A DNA stretch of 64,000 nt from NCBI GenBank assembly GCA_030533445.1, contig CM060076.1:3414501-3478500 (forward strand), given 5' to 3'. The translations under genes and the position numbers were made by a program. This document shows positions 40,884 to 53,611 of the stretch, one piece after another. This stretch comes from Cyprinodon diabolis (taxonomy: Eukaryota; Chordata; Actinopteri; Cyprinodontiformes; Cyprinodontidae). Within the stretch, counting starts at the first letter, position 1, and each line of letters starts with the position of its first letter. The notes below the pieces were generated by a model. The model was not told the DNA's origin and ran no database searches. It saw only the letters and a program-made list of their open reading frames with translations.

Positions 40884-42700
40884 TTCTTCATGCTAAATGT
40901 TTTAATGTAATTAAAACATGTTTTTTTTAAATGTGTGTTTTAAATGTGTGTTTACAGGCAATTAAGAGTTGATCATTTCTTCCCCTTCAATTTACTATGG
41001 TTCATTATTTTACGGTCGGGATGCAAAACTAAGTCCCACTCTCCAAACTCCCTAATATCCCTCTGCCATTGGAAGAAAATTGTGTGCCCATTTAGACATG
41101 TAAAAGCAGGCAGACAGATCATTGAGAAGACGGGCTGTGACAGGTGAGATACCTGGCAGACCCAGATTGGCAAAGACCGAGGAAAACAAACACCAATCTG
41201 AAAGCTCATTGTCAAAAAGATAATTATGGGACTAACTCAGCAACAACTTTAGCCCCAGTGTTACTGAACTGAAGAAAAGGCAGCTTAAAACACTTGGTAA
41301 GCTTTCAAAGACCAATTTGGGAGTGGCAAGTTTTGGAAAAAAGTGGAAGCCAGAAAAAAAAAGAAAAAGTACAACAAATGGTGGGGAAAAGCACTCCCAG
41401 GTGTTAAAGGTGCTGGAAACACAATGCAACTAAATTTGTTATTTATTTTTCAGTCGCAAGAAATATTTAACTTCCTGCTGATGTGCATATTTAATGGTGT
41501 TTCTTTATCAGCATTGGGCTACAGGAATATGTTTCATAAAGCAGGTTTAACAAATTAAGATTTAAATCCCCAATTCTAAATTGATCTGGCCTAAGTTTGG
41601 AACCTCTGACTTTGTCAGAAAAGCTCCGAATTATTTTAATCAACTCTGAGTAGGTCCAGTCAGAACTGAACATGTGTTTAACAGGTATGAAAAGTACGGT
41701 GGCCCTGAAGTGCAAACTGCAACTACAAATCTAAAAGCGCAACTACATTAAAGAAAACAAAACTACATAAAGCAAAGCTATTTTTTTTTAATATTAACAA
41801 ATAAGATCCACAGTAGAGAGGCTTGACGAATTCAACAACAAATTGTGTGCAGAAAAACGAGTGAGAGTGGAATCCACCTGAGAAATCTAAAATCTGTGGT
41901 CAGACTTTATATTTTCTTTATTACAACAACAAAAATAACCATGTGCTCACAGTGCGCATGCTTAGTAAAGTTACTAATTTTATCAGCCTTTTTTAATAGG
42001 AAACATCACATCTCATCACCCTATGATGCTCACTAAGACTGAAAAAAGGCATACAGTGTTCTAAAATTATGTATCTAATTTTTATTAATTATGCCGTTAT
42101 CTGCATCCCTAGAGCTCCATCCTTTTTGGTTGGAGGTCTAAGGATAGATGCACATCAGCAACTACACCTTTATACCTCAGGAAAAACTGAAACAAAGCAT
42201 GCAAAACAACAGAAATAGAAAATCTGTAAACTTTAATCGATGAAATGTTTCATACTGGAACATGTTCCTCACTGAGGCATTCCATTCCCCTGATTGTGTT
42301 GGCAGATTGGTAGAGTTTCGGTTTTGCTCTTTGGGACAACTTGTTTTCTCCAGTTCGGTAACCCTGGAGCTGAAGTTCTTGCTGAGTTTTTACCATAATT
42401 ATCTTTTCGCCAATCAGCTATCAGATAACTGTTTGTTTTTCCTTCTTCTTGGTTTCCCACCTGTCACAGTCTGTCTCCTCACTTATCCATCTGCCTGCCT
42501 TTACATGTCTATCTGGACAGACTGTTTTCTTCAAATGGCAAAGGGAAAGTAGGGGGGTTGGAGAATGGGGTTTAGCACCCCCTCTTCCTTAAAACAATTA
42601 AGAATAACAGACAAGGGAGGAGGGGGAAATGAATACTAATTTCCTGTAATCACAAAATATAAAATATTTTATCATACTTACATTAAAACTTTCAGCATAA
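39060..42700. other. Intergenic, no gene seen
   Basis: AT-rich. It contains a (TA)n run at 40827-40880. The 117-codon ORF at 40423-40776 has no recognisable domain and reads like repeat DNA. Copies in opposite orientation at about 41233-41290 and 42335-42395 (ACTCAGCAA..CTTTAGCCCCAG / CTGGAGCTGAAG..TTGCTGAG) may be arms of a decayed transposon. Confidence 0.35.
40827..40880. repeat. (TA)n microsatellite
   Basis: About 27 TA units. Confidence 0.9.
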
Positions 42701-42708
42701 GTATTTAA

Positions 42709-43640
42709 CCCTCTATGGCATGAATTTTTATTTTATGAGGAAAAAAATATTTCACCCTGGTTTTGGGAGCTTGAGGGGGTCTTTATAAAATATCAATCAG
42801 AAAATGTGCTCCACCCTGCCCCCCCCACCAGATTTTGGTTTGTTGTCTCAGGGCAACAATATGCTATGAGGGTACTAAAACGCCAAGGTTTTCTTTAAGT
42901 GGAATGATGAACAAACAAGCAATAAATACATTAGAAGAAGTTTTATTTCAAGTTTTATTTCAATTTCAACAAGTTTCCTTTCAACAAACGGCCACAAATG
43001 GTTTATTAATTAGTGCATTAGAGATTAGCTGCAGTGTGTTTATGTTTCTAAATACATGTTCCTGTGGGGTACTGAATGGCTCTGTGTTTCTCTTTTTTAC
43101 AAAGTACAGTTTGTATTATTCTGTATGGAACCTCATGAAGCAGTTGCTGGTGGATGTGAAACAAAGGTGGGCGTCACATTTTTGGCACTTGGCTTTAGGT
43201 GTACCTGTGCATCTTGGTACCTTGCATCTCCCTTTCTTTTCATCCATGACCATCCAGTGGGCTGTGGCATCCAGACGCACATCAGGGACTGGGATAGGTG
43301 TAGTGGGTCCTCTTCTCCTCTTCTGTTCGTACTCCCCAGCAATTGTGGAACTGGGACAACCTCTCTTGCGCTCCAGATTCTTGCCACTTCTGCACAAGCT
43401 TTCTGCAATATACGACTTGAATGTATAAAGCAGAAGGAATGAGCCTAATCACTTGATCATGTTCCTTACGCCCATAAAATCTTTGTGCATCCATTTCCTG
43501 TGATTAATAGTAGATAGTACAGAAAAAAATTTATTATATTGATAACTACACATCCCTACACATCTCCATCCATGAGCATGTTATAGTTCACACAAAAGTG
43601 GTCTAACTGCACAATGTTGCCCTGAGGCAACGAATGAAAA
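42709..43640 (-). mobile_element. piggyBac-type transposon remnant
   Basis: TTAA at 42705-42708 precedes CCCTCTATGGCATG, as at a piggyBac end. Sub-terminal inverted motifs TGTCTCAGGGCAACA (about 42845) and TTGCCCTGAGGCAA (about 43618) lie on both sides. The right-hand TTAA end is not found. It encodes a transposase C-terminus (43116-43397). Confidence 0.55.
43116..43494 (-). pseudogene. piggyBac-like transposase C-terminal fragment
   Basis: Antisense ORF with RLDATAHWM, then a Cys-rich end C-x4-C..C-x2-C..C..H (GRCKVPRCTG, AKCQKCDAHLCF, NCFMRFH). This matches the C-terminal zinc-binding domain of PGBD3/4-type piggyBac transposases. An overlapping ORF (43494-43282) carries the preceding DAQRFYGRKEHDQ region in another frame, so the gene is frameshifted. 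The DDD catalytic core is missing. Confidence 0.65.
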
Positions 43641-43649
43641 ACTGCCATT

Positions 43650-45340
43650 TTAGTATATAAATGAAGACAAAAGGTGTCTTTACTCAATCAAATATGCTTT
43701 TTTACTTATTCATGCACATCACAGATATTATTTATACAAAATTATTTAAATTTAAACATGTAAAAAAGTGAAATTTATCTTACCTTCTGCTAGGGGTGTC
43801 TCCAAGTCTGCTGTGGTCCAAAAAAGGATTGTTTCACTCCAAGACAAAAGGTCAAAGCCACGCCTAGCTCAAATTTCATTGGTCACAGACATATCATCAG
43901 ACTTTTAATGTGATGTTTTACTCCCCCTAAAGAGGATCATACCAATTGTGAAAGTTACATAATTGCCAATACTTAATACTTCACCCTCTGGGATTGGGGA
44001 CAGTATTTCTGAAATGTAACAATCCCTGCAGAACGAGGTAGATCGGTGAGTTTAAAGTTTTGTTTTTAAATTTTTAAATTTTGCTTTCAGGAACAGAGGG
44101 TTTTATATATTCAAAAAGAATATATAATAACTAGTTATTAATATTTACTTAAACTATTTATATCTAACACTATTTAAATCAGGGAAGAATTTGTTATAGT
44201 ACATTTACGCTTATGGATCCTTAAAGAAGCCAAAAGGTTGTTTGGCAGAGAAAGTGGATTTGAGTTCATAAAGGAAAATGTTGCATATAATGAATACTCT
44301 CAATGTTCATACGTGATGAGACTAGGAAGTTCTCATTATATGACAAAATCAAAATTTTCTTTGAACAGCAGGACAAAAGAAAAAGATTTTGGCATTTTAA
44401 ACCAATTCCTTTGCAAATAAAGCTGCTGTTTGGCTTTGTTTTAATAAATAACATCAGAATGGTGGAAATAAAAGATAATCTGTAACTCCTGATCCAAGAA
44501 AATAAAAGCTAAGGCTAAATAGTTAGTGGTGCATTCAGGAGTACTGAAACTGAGTTCCAGTAATTTTGACACAGATAATCAATGGTTGTTATGGAAATCT
44601 CAGGTTTCATTTTTCACAACATTGTAATTTTTACATTGTGAGAAAACACATATATACACACACAAAGTAGATGGAGAGACGCTTTTATCGTCATTCATGT
44701 AATATATTGAAAACCTAGTTTGGCATGGGGATGGTATATGATGTGAAAAGCATAGTTATGACTTAATGGGTAATTTTATTCATTTTTATTGGCACTTTCG
44801 GTCCGTCCACCGCTGGCTGTTTGAGAAGCATTCAGAGCTGTTATTTATGCAGAGACATAACGCCATAGATTTCAAAAACTCTGTCCAAAAAGCAAGTTGG
44901 GTAAGTCTGCTGCAGATAGGCTATGCTTCCAACTGCTGAGCCCTTGTTGCCAGATCCAAAAAACAAGGTTGGATGATTGTGGAAAATTGCTGTTAAACCA
45001 CCATTTTCTACTAACAAACCAATTAAAAACGTATATGACCATAGCAAGTTGTGGGCCAGCATTCAAACTACCATAAAGTTCTCTCCTTTGGTGGAAACCC
45101 TACACTGAGAATGTGAAGTTCACACCCTAAACAGACTAATATTCAGTTTGTAGGAATTGTTGGGGTTTTGGAGCAGCCACAGCCTACACCTGTGGAGACT
45201 TGAGGAATGACCAACACTAAACAATGAAATCTGCACACTTAGAAAAACTAAATAAAGGACAGAAAGAGAGTAATCTGTGTTCGTACTAAATATATATAAA
45301 TTGAAATTTGATATGAGATTCTGATTTGCTTGTAGATGGG
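43650..45340. other. Intergenic, no gene seen
   Basis: AT-rich sequence with only short ORFs lacking domains. Confidence 0.35.
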
Positions 45341-45344
45341 CTTT

Positions 45345-46170
45345 TGTCAATGTCAACTTTATTTATATAGCACATTTAAAGAAAAATTTAACTAATAAAT
45401 TATATCCATGAGACCTACCGAGCTTAAGTTGAAGGGCAGTGCAAAAAACTGACAAAAAAAAAAAAACATGAACTGACTGGGTCATTTTAATTTGGTCACA
45501 CTTAATAAAAGCACAAATGGCACGCTCCAGGTTGGTTTGAGGCGGACAGGGTTTGACTTTACTGAGTAAACGCAGCTTATTTGTCTTTCAAATTTAAACA
45601 GATGTCTCATTTAAAATTTTGTCTGTCAAATTTTAAAGATGACATCCAAAACAACAACAAGATTCCTAGCAAACTTGTGTCAATAGTTGCATAAAGGGTC
45701 ATATGGCTTACCAAATACCACAATTTCAGTTTTAATCAGTTAGCTTTTGACAATTCCCAGCCATCCAGCCCTTCACTTTTTCTAAACATTCAAGCAACAT
45801 TTGAAAATTGTATGTGCTTGACTTGAAAGGCAAATAAATGTGCATGTTGTCTGCAAAACAACTGAAAGAAATATTGTATTTTCTAAAAATTAACCCAAGG
45901 GGCAAGACATACATTGAAAACAATAGGGGGCCCAAATGGAGCCCTGCGGTGCTCTACAGCAGAGTGGGGGAGCTCCAGAAGTATAAGGACCACGGTGGAC
46001 AGCAACAGATTGCTTTTCAAGGTACAATCTAAATAAATGTAAGGCGATACCTTTAATGCAAAAAGAGGTGCTAGGCGTGAAAGCATTATTTTATGGCTGA
46101 CAGTGTCAAAAGCTACCATTAAGTCTAAGAACTTAGTTTTTGTTCTCAAATGTATTTTATCCTGCAACTG
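45345..46170 (-). mobile_element. L2/Rex1-like LINE remnant
   Basis: CAACTTTATTTATATAGCACA at 45354 is the reverse of a LINE 3' tail. Antisense fragments hold RT motifs: DLMVAFDTVSHKIMLSRL (46130-46050), GPPIVFNV..PWVNF, MYVLPLGLIFRKYNISF, then CFADNMHIYLPF (the YADD box degraded to FADN). It is frameshifted and inactive. Confidence 0.65.
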
Positions 46171-46199
46171 ACCTTATAAGTAATAGATGATCCAATTTT

Positions 46200-47340
46200 A
46201 TCTTATATAGACAAACATTTCTACCTGTAAGAAATTCTCTGCTTAGCCCACCAGCATACCAAGGACTATGACCTTAAATCTGAATTTAGGTCATATCTTT
46301 TTCTGCAGTTGTCCCTGCGGTTAGTTTGAGACACACAGATGATTTATTTACTTAAATTGGATCTAATCCAAGATTTCCTCTGTACTGGAGTTATAAAAGT
46401 TATAGATAATAGACGAATAGACATGCTTAAATTTGAAATTTCTAAATGAATTTCTCACTTTTTTTGTATTACTTATTTCCTGTGAAACTTAAAGCATGTT
46501 AAACAAAATCAGTCACGTATAATTTTATAGGTGTTTGATACAATTACTTCAGTTATTTGTTAGGGTGTGGATTAATTCATCTATTGCTTCTATGTTTACT
46601 GTTGAAACAATAAGGGGTGAAAATAGTCCTCATGAAAGTCAAGATAAGAGCAAAATGTCACAAATATACATTTGTTTAGTTTAACATTTATATGTGCGAT
46701 CACAAAACGTGAAAAATCTCTTCAAAAGTCAAAGGGTGAATGAACAATACAGCAGTGTTTTTTAAAGCATATATTATCCACATAAAGTTTGCAAAACTTT
46801 ATGGTGGCAAAACTAAAAGGTTCTGATTTTACCCATTAATACTATTTCACTTAATTTACGGTCATCACTATTTGAAGGTTTGCATAAATAAATGAACAGC
46901 TTTATGCTTTATCTATATTATTTTGACATTAGCACCTGCATACCCATAACATTTTGAAAGTGATTTCTAGATATGTAATTTGTCAAATAAACATAGCTCT
47001 ATATTTAAAAATTTGAACTGAAATGTTGCTGCAGAAATTATGTCAAAAGCAAAGGCATTGGTTTTCTTAAAACAGAATTCACTAGGCATGTAAAAACAAA
47101 CTTTCAGTATACCTGAAAATCTTGATTTTTAATTAGAAATTGGTTTAAAATATTCACCTCAAATAGATTTTGGGAAACTATCAATTTTTTGTTGCAGCTA
47201 TCCTGTGGGAGAAAGGCAATAATACGCGTAATATGCAATTTATATTGGCATATTATTTTCTCCATTTAGATGACTTGCATTGTATTTTTTTTTTTTTAGA
47301 ATTCAGACATTTTAAATGCATTTTCTTTAAAGTTTGTCAA
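46200..47340. other. Intergenic, no gene seen
   Basis: AT-rich, no recognisable element. Confidence 0.35.
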
Positions 47341-47349
47341 AAGAGCATA

Positions 47350-48132
47350 CCGTAAATTCTCTAATATTGGCCTGTATTCCATTAGCGGCCGGGTCTCTAA
47401 TAATGGCCTGTCTGGCTGTCGGCGGAGGTAAATAGTGGCCGGACTCTTATACAAACCAACGATGTTCCTGGGCAGTCCTCAACAACTTGTGATAGTAACA
47501 TACAAGTACCACAGGGGGGCAATGTTTGCTAACAAATCCAAGCCATTAGCATGGGAAATCCCATCCTTACACAGAGATCGTAGTGGCCTTTCACAATCGT
47601 TTTGATCTGAAAGACAAATGTGATTACGGGTAGGTCTGGAGGTAACCAGGCAGCGTTAAAATGACAGATTTTCGTTGGTCTTCGTTGTTCTAAATTTACC
47701 TTGAAATATACGATACTGGTAGCCAACTTCCACTTAGCCTGCCTCAAATAAAATTTCGCTATGATGGCAGAGCAGTTTCCATAAATTTTTTTTTAAACTT
47801 TGTTTCGCAAGTCAGTTTGCCCAAGATTCCACTCTCTTTTTTTTTTATTTTATTTTTTTTTATTGCCGTTCAGAAAAATTGCAGCTGCTGGAAGATCTCT
47901 GAATAATGTTCTGTATACCGTTATGGTAACTGTACTTTTTCAATAAATGAACCTAGTATTTTATAGGTTCAAAGAGACACAAAATCTGTTTTTTATTCAT
48001 TCCACTGGTCGTCTGTTTTGATCAAATAGAAATAGAGGCCTGCCTCTAATTCTGGCCTCCTTCCAATAATGGCCTGGACCAAGATGTACCTGAGTTAAAT
48101 AAAAGCCCCGGCCTATATAAGAGGATTTACGG
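47350..48132 (+). mobile_element. MITE with TA duplication, copy 1
   Basis: 783 bp between TA dinucleotides (47348-47349 and 48133-48134). Inverted ends CCGTAAATTCTCTAATA and GAGGATTTACGG. The same family lies reversed at 56880-57663. It has no transposase. TA duplication suggests a Tc1/mariner-superfamily source. Confidence 0.75.
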
Positions 48133-48139
48133 TAATTTC

Positions 48140-49032
48140 ATTCATTTAGGAAAAGGGTACAGGTTTAAACTGACCAAATTTAGGTCCATCTAAAAGCAGT
48201 TTTCTGCATCAACCTTTTTTCCTTTGGAGCAAACTAATTTGCTAGTCTCCACTTCTTCCCCTCTCCTTCTCCACTGAGTTCACTTGCTAACCACACAAAG
48301 TTTTGATTTGCACCACTGAAGCTATTGTTGTGGTAAGTGGAGCAGAGGTACACTCAAACGCGCTCTACACAGGCCTGTACCTGGTTCAGCACTGTAAAAA
48401 ATGTACCACCAGAAAGCTGTCCCTGTTTGTGAAGTTATTATATCGGGCACAGCCATCCCTTGTTCTGAAAACAGCCCAAGGTCCATCATTTGGGGATGTT
48501 TGGTCTACATCAAACAGCAAACCACTCTGATGCAGAACACATTTAAGAACTGGATCTTTAGAAAGTGACAGCAAAAAAAAAAAAAAAAAAATATATATAT
48601 ATGCACGACTCTCTATATATTATTTGAGACTTTGCCTTCTGTTCATCAATAAATCCTGCTATATCCTGTGGGTAGAAAGGTTTTTTGTGATCTCTTCTAG
48701 TACAAAGAACACAGTTATTCTGTCTTTTAATTTGTTTGGCTCACAGTGAAGATTTTATTTCTAGTCCTAGTCTTTCCTCATGTCAGCCATATTGTCTGAA
48801 GGCTGTGGTCGCTCCAAAACCCTGGTAGAACCTACAAGCCAAATATTATTTTGCATCAAAGGTAAATAGTTTGCAACAATCTTTACTTCTACTAAATGTG
48901 TGTGTGGTGAGTATATTACTCAACATTTCTGATTTCCTCAACATATTGAAGACGGTTTTCTCAAAAGTAGAGGAATTCACTGGCCCTGAATTTCTCTTTC
49001 ATTAACTGTTATGAATTGATTTTAGGTCTAGA
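48140..49032. other. Intergenic, no gene seen
   Basis: Includes an A-run and (AT)n near 48570-48602. Nothing coding recognised. Confidence 0.35.
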
Positions 49033-49040
49033 TTAGGCAT

Positions 49041-49579
49041 AACCTGACTCCGCCAGATGGATTTGCTTCGCATATCCATCCTGAAACCTTCCGTTGAAGT
49101 AATTTTGGGAAGGGGCAAAAATACTGGTTAGCTGATTGGCCTATGTTGGTGATAGACGGGCCAAATAAACCAATCAGATCAACGAAGCATATGACGTACT
49201 AACAGAGCGACGACGAAAACACAAGCCAGGCTACTCTTGCCGAAACCAGTCGGGAGAAGAGCAAAAACATCTTTTCCTCTGAGAAAAGCCTCCAGAGCAG
49301 TGTTTTGCTCTTCTTTCAGTGAAGAAATACTCTGTAATTCCGATAAAACTTGCTCGATAGCCACGCTAACGCTAGTTTCATCGGCTGAAGCCGCCATGTT
49401 CTTTAGACTGAACTGTCGCGCTTCTCGTTGCGTCACACCTCAACCCGCCTCAAAGCCAACGCTGATTGGACGTTCGTTTGGTGAACGGCTCCAAATTTTC
49501 TTCAACAGAGAGTCTCCAGACTGATTAGCGAGTGAAACCTTGAAAGCTCGCGAGATCAGGATGGTCTCACGAGGCTTGG
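49041..49579 (-). mobile_element. Element with 8-bp duplication carrying a RecQ-like fragment
   Basis: 539 bp between two copies of TTAGGCAT (49033-49040 and 49580-49587), fitting an 8-bp target duplication as in hAT elements. The interior is GC-richer and carries the antisense ORF 49179-49436. I could not confirm inverted ends, so the class is open. Confidence 0.5.
49179..49436 (-). pseudogene. RecQ-like helicase N-terminal fragment
   Basis: 85-codon antisense ORF: SVAIEQVLSELQSISSLKEE, then QNTALEAFLRGKDVFALLPT and TGFGKSSLA. The last is a Walker A motif in the RecQ setting (EQ..A..A.L.GKD.F..LPTG.GKS). Only motifs 0 and I are present, with no DEAD/H box. It is a captured or retroposed first exon, not a working helicase. 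Frame kept over 85 codons is notable for debris. Confidence 0.6.
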
Positions 49580-49999
49580 TTAGGCATGCACTGATAACGT
49601 TTAGGTCTAGGGAGAGGGATAGTCAATGAAATCGTTGACAGTTGATAGGAGTCAAAATAACTTCATTTAAAAAGATGTTAATGTGCATACATAAATATGT
49701 GCTTTCACACCAAGACTTTTTAACTCTCTTTATCACGCCAGAGTGTGGTTACCGGAGGGGATCATGCTAATTAAAAACCATCTTGGACCCTAAAAGAACC
49801 AGAGACCTTGTAACCTGAAACAAATGCTATAAAACATAAAAAAAAGAACTGGATGCCTATTGATGTCTTCTTTATTATTCTCATGACTTTATAAATGTTT
49901 ATTTATTTATTTTTTACCAGGTATGGGGGGGTCCCAGTCTTAGCCTGAACATGAATCTTGCTCCAAACCTGAAATTCTACCTGAACCCTCACGTGAGTT

Positions 50000-50620
50000 T
50001 CAAGATTAACAGACAGTTACGGTGTGAATTATATTAAATCTTGAACCTTTTTGTTTTAACATTGTATTTACATTTATGTTGCCATTTGGTCGTATACAAT
50101 TTAACTGTGTTTATACATAATATATATGTGATCAGTCTGCATGTGTATATTTAGATTTTATGTATGTCATAATTTTTATACTTTTTAAATATTTTGTCGT
50201 TTCAACAAATTTAAGAGCTCCTTAAAGGTAAAGTGTGTAGTAATTACAGGGATTCACATAAATGTATAATCAATATAATCAATATGTATGTTATTTATTA
50301 TCACCTATGAACTGAAAGTCTTAATCTTTAAGTTTGCCTTGCCTTAGAAATCTAGAAATGAGAGGGAAACAAAACAGAACAAAACAGTGACAAAAAACAC
50401 AAAGAAAACCACATCAAACTAACCACACGAAGAGATATTCAAAGACTGCTAGTTAATACATGTATATATTAAGCAAAGTTCTAAGATATGATCTGTAGCT
50501 GCAACTTATAGTGTGTGTGTCCCTCGACAACTGGAAACAAACACCTCTGATGTATATTCATTATCATGCATGTGTATAATTGGTTTACACTATTTCTTCG
50601 GAAGAAAAATACTCTTAATA
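50000..50620. other. Pseudogene E intron, no exon 2/3 seen
   Basis: AT-rich. I looked for the 34-nt PW exon and the P-loop exon and found neither. Confidence 0.4.
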
Positions 50621-50622
50621 TC

Positions 50623-51433
50623 TGTCATGATTTATCTAAAGCTAGGACCCACATGCAGTGAAACCAATTCAGAGAGACACAGGTGAAAGGTTTAACAGGT
50701 TTATTGAAGAGTTAAGGCTCGGTGCGGAGTTGCTCAGAACTCAGCTCGACCGGAACTGGAAGGTGAAGGGAAGACAAACGATTAGTTCAGGCTCAGTGGG
50801 AAATTTCATTCGTGAATATGGAGAAGAGGATCTGGTTGTTGACTCACGTTCCCAGAGAAGTTGTAGGATCTTTGACTCCAATCTGTGTGCTATTTCCAGT
50901 GTTATTCTGATTTGGTGGAGGGCGGAACATGGTTTACCCAGAACTCTCCTGGTTGTTGGTGAACAGAGAAACTGACTGCCACTCAGATTTCCTGTGGTAC
51001 TTGAACGGGTCGTAATGGAGATGATTCCCTTGCTCAGAGAGTTAACTCAACATCCTATTCAAGGAAGTAGGATCCAAACCTCCTGTTTGAATCCCCAGCT
51101 CGGTTTGAGGCTCAGTTGATTCCTTCAGGGAGTGGAGGTCTGAAAAGATCCAATTTGCAGGAAGACTTCCTGCTGAGAGGCAAAGACAAAAAACAAAGTT
51201 AAAACTCTGATAGACAAGAACTCAGTCTTACTCAGCAAAAACTCAGCTTGACTAGAGTACCCAAAACTGGCAAACACTCTGGCATCGAGGTAGTGGCAAT
51301 CAGCAGCTTAAGAGCACTCCGTTAACGAGGTAACCATCATCAGGTGTGTGAGGAGGTGGACCAGAACCAGGCGCCTCCTGCTGGTGGGAGAACAACACAA
51401 AAAAAGACAAACACACAGACTGGAGTCCTGAGA
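50623..51433 (-). mobile_element. Solo LTR, family X, copy 3
   Basis: 811 bp from TGTCATGATTTATC to GGAGTCCTGAGA, with a perfect 5-bp duplication ATATC (50618-50622 and 51434-51438). Shares GACCCACATGCAGTG, GTTTATTGAAG and CACTCTGGCATCGAGGTAGTGG with copies 1 and 2. Confidence 0.7.
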
Positions 51434-51474
51434 ATATCAGGTGTGAGTGGCCCCAGGGGCGACATAGAGGGGAC

Positions 51475-51690
51475 TATGGATGGCCTAGTGGTTAGAGCAG
51501 TGAGAAGGTTGCAAGTACCCGGTTTGATCCCCACAGCCTCCACTCAGGGTTCCTGAGCAAGAACCTCAACCCCACGCTACTCCCTGGGCACCGCACTGTG
51601 GAAGCCCACTGCTCCCCAAGGGGATGGGTTAAATGCAGAGTTAATTCCACTGCTCTTTACTGGTGACAGTGTAATGACAAGAAAAAAAGC
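51475..51690 (+). mobile_element. tRNA-derived SINE
   Basis: Box A TGGCCTAGTGGTTAGAGCAG at 51481-51500 and box B GGTTTGATCCC at 51521-51531, then a body (CACCGCACTGTGGAAGCCCA, GGGTTAAATGCAGAG) and tail GTAATGACAAGAAAAAAAG. The tRNA part cannot fold fully, so it is a SINE. Confidence 0.75.
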
Positions 51691-52057
51691 TGTTTGTGTG
51701 TTGTCAAAATAAAAAACTGGAGGTCTCTTAAATATTGAGTGGAGTAGGAGTGATTCTTAGACTTCAGGGTTCATATATAGCTATTATTCTTAAGTTTGAG
51801 AGTAGAAGAAATCTTCCACAAATTCTCAGTACTTAGGACTAAAATCGCACTCTTAGTGTGACAAATATGGTCCCTAGTCATTAGCACGACTCAAGAGAAC
51901 TTGATCATATACTGGGGAGTTAATTCAGCCATTCAATTGAGATGTTTTTTTTATTTTTTGTGCAAATACCTATTTATAAAAGATATAAATTCCTTTAAAT
52001 GTAGATTTGTATTGAGGATTTGGTATGGTGATTAAATAAAGATCGATTTACACAGAT

Positions 52058-52226
<169 letters not shown>

Positions 52227-53474
52227 CACTATATTGCCAAAAGTATTTGCTCACCCATCCAAATTATTGGAATCAGGTGTTCCAATCACTTCCATGGCCA
52301 CAGGTGTATAAATTCAAGCACCTAGGCATGCAGACTGTTTTTACAAACATTTGTGAAAGAATGGGTCGCTCTCAGGAGCTCAGTGAATTCCAGCGTGGAA
52401 CTGTGATAGGATGCCACCTGTGCAACAAATCCAGTCGTGAAATTTCCTCGCTCCTAAATATTCCACAGTCAACTGTCAGCTGTATTATAAGAAAATGGAA
52501 GTGTTTGGGAACGACAGCAACTCAGCCACGAAGTGGTAGGCCACGTAAACTGACGGAGCGGGGTCAGCGGATGCTGAAGCGCATAGTGCGAAGAGGTCGC
52601 CAACTTTCTGCAGAGTCAATCACTACAGACCTCCAAACTTCATGTGGCCTTCAGATTAGCTCAAGAACAGTGCGCAGAGAGCTTCATGGAATGGGTTTCC
52701 ATGGTCGAGCAGCTGCATCCAAGCCATACATAACCAAGTGCAATGCAAAGCGTCGGATGCGGTGGTGTAAAGCACGCCGCCACTGGACTCTAGAGCAGTG
52801 GAGACGCGTTCTCTGGAGTGACGAATCGCGCTTCTCCATCTGGCAATCTGATGGACGGGTCTGGGTTTGGCGGTTGCCAGGAGAACGGTACTTGTCTGAC
52901 TGCATTGTGCCAAGTGTAAAGTTTGATGGAGGGGGGATTATGGTGTGGGGTTGTTTTTCAGGAGCTGGGCTTGGCCCCTTAGTTCCAGTGAAAGGAACTC
53001 TGAATGCTTCAGCATACCAAGACATTTTGGACAATTCCATGCTCCCAACTTTGTGGGAACAGTTTGGAGCTGGCCCCTTCCTCTTCCAACATGACTGTGC
53101 ACCAGTGCACAAAGCAAGGTCCATAAAGACATGGATGACAGAGTCTGGTGTGGATGAACTTGACTGGCCTGCACAGAGTGCTGACCTCAACCCGATAGAA
53201 CACCTTTGGGATGAATTAGAGCGGAGACTGAGAGCCAGGCCTTCTCGTCCAACATCAGTGTGCGACCTCACAAATGCGCTTCTGGAAGAATGGTCAAAAA
53301 TTCCCATAAACACACTCCTAAACCTTGTGGACAGCCTTCCCAGAAGAGTTGAAGCTGTTCTAGCTGCAAAGGGTGGACCGACGTCATATTGAACCCTATG
53401 GATTAGGAACGGGATGTCACTTAAGCTCATATGTGAGTCAAGGCAGGTGAGCAAATACTTTTGGCAATATAGTG
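52227..53474 (+). mobile_element. Tc1-type transposon, apparently complete
   Basis: 1248 bp between TA dinucleotides (52225-52226 and 53475-53476). Inverted ends begin CACTATATTGCCAAAAGTAT and end with its exact complement, extending through TTGCTCACC. It carries one uninterrupted transposase gene. The short length is normal for the family. Confidence 0.92.
52361..53392 (+). CDS. Tc1-like transposase, intact ORF (343 aa)
   Basis: Cut-and-paste transposase of the Tc1/mariner superfamily. Start taken at [10 protein letters not shown] (52361), the usual start; the frame is open further upstream into the microsatellite, which I consider fortuitous. N-terminal paired-like DNA-binding region with [22 protein letters not shown]-type linker [16 protein letters not shown] and a second helix-turn-helix ([11 protein letters not shown]). 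DDE catalytic residues are present: D in [12 protein letters not shown] in [11 protein letters not shown] and E in [16 protein letters not shown], with about 34 residues between the second D and E. Ends GGPTSY. No stop or frameshift, with both inverted repeats in place, so it may be a recent insertion. It lies within pseudogene E. Confidence 0.93.
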   Translation: MGRSQELSEFQRGTVIGCHLCNKSSREISSLLNIPQSTVSCIIRKWKCLGTTATQPRSGRPRKLTERGQRMLKRIVRRGRQLSAESITTDLQTSCGLQISSRTVRRELHGMGFHGRAAASKPYITKCNAKRRMRWCKARRHWTLEQWRRVLWSDESRFSIWQSDGRVWVWRLPGERYLSDCIVPSVKFDGGGIMVWGCFSGAGLGPLVPVKGTLNASAYQDILDNSMLPTLWEQFGAGPFLFQHDCAPVHKARSIKTWMTESGVDELDWPAQSADLNPIEHLWDELERRLRARPSRPTSVCDLTNALLEEWSKIPINTLLNLVDSLPRRVEAVLAAKGGPTSY

Positions 53475-53561
53475 TATCTGTCTATCACATTAAAGGTCTT
53501 TTTTATGTTTTGTTATTTAGTGTCAGCTGTTGAGCCTTTAAGAGGACAAATAGAGGAAAGA

Positions 53562-53611
53562 CACAAACAAACAAACAAACAAACAAACAAACAAACAAAC
53601 AAACAAACAAA
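53562..53611 (+). repeat. (AAAC)n microsatellite
   Basis: About 12 ACAA units. Confidence 0.9.

Noticed and set aside
40423..40910. 117- and 99-aa ORFs
   Set aside because: No recognisable domain; one runs into (TA)n repeat.
42835..43442. 197- and 128-aa + strand ORFs
   Set aside because: Overlap the piggyBac C-terminus on the other strand; no domains.
51481..51540. Possible tRNA gene
   Set aside because: Boxes A and B are present but degenerate and followed by a SINE body and A-rich tail.
52684..53454. 256-aa ORF on the - strand
   Set aside because: Shadow of the Tc1 transposase on the opposite strand; no family motifs.
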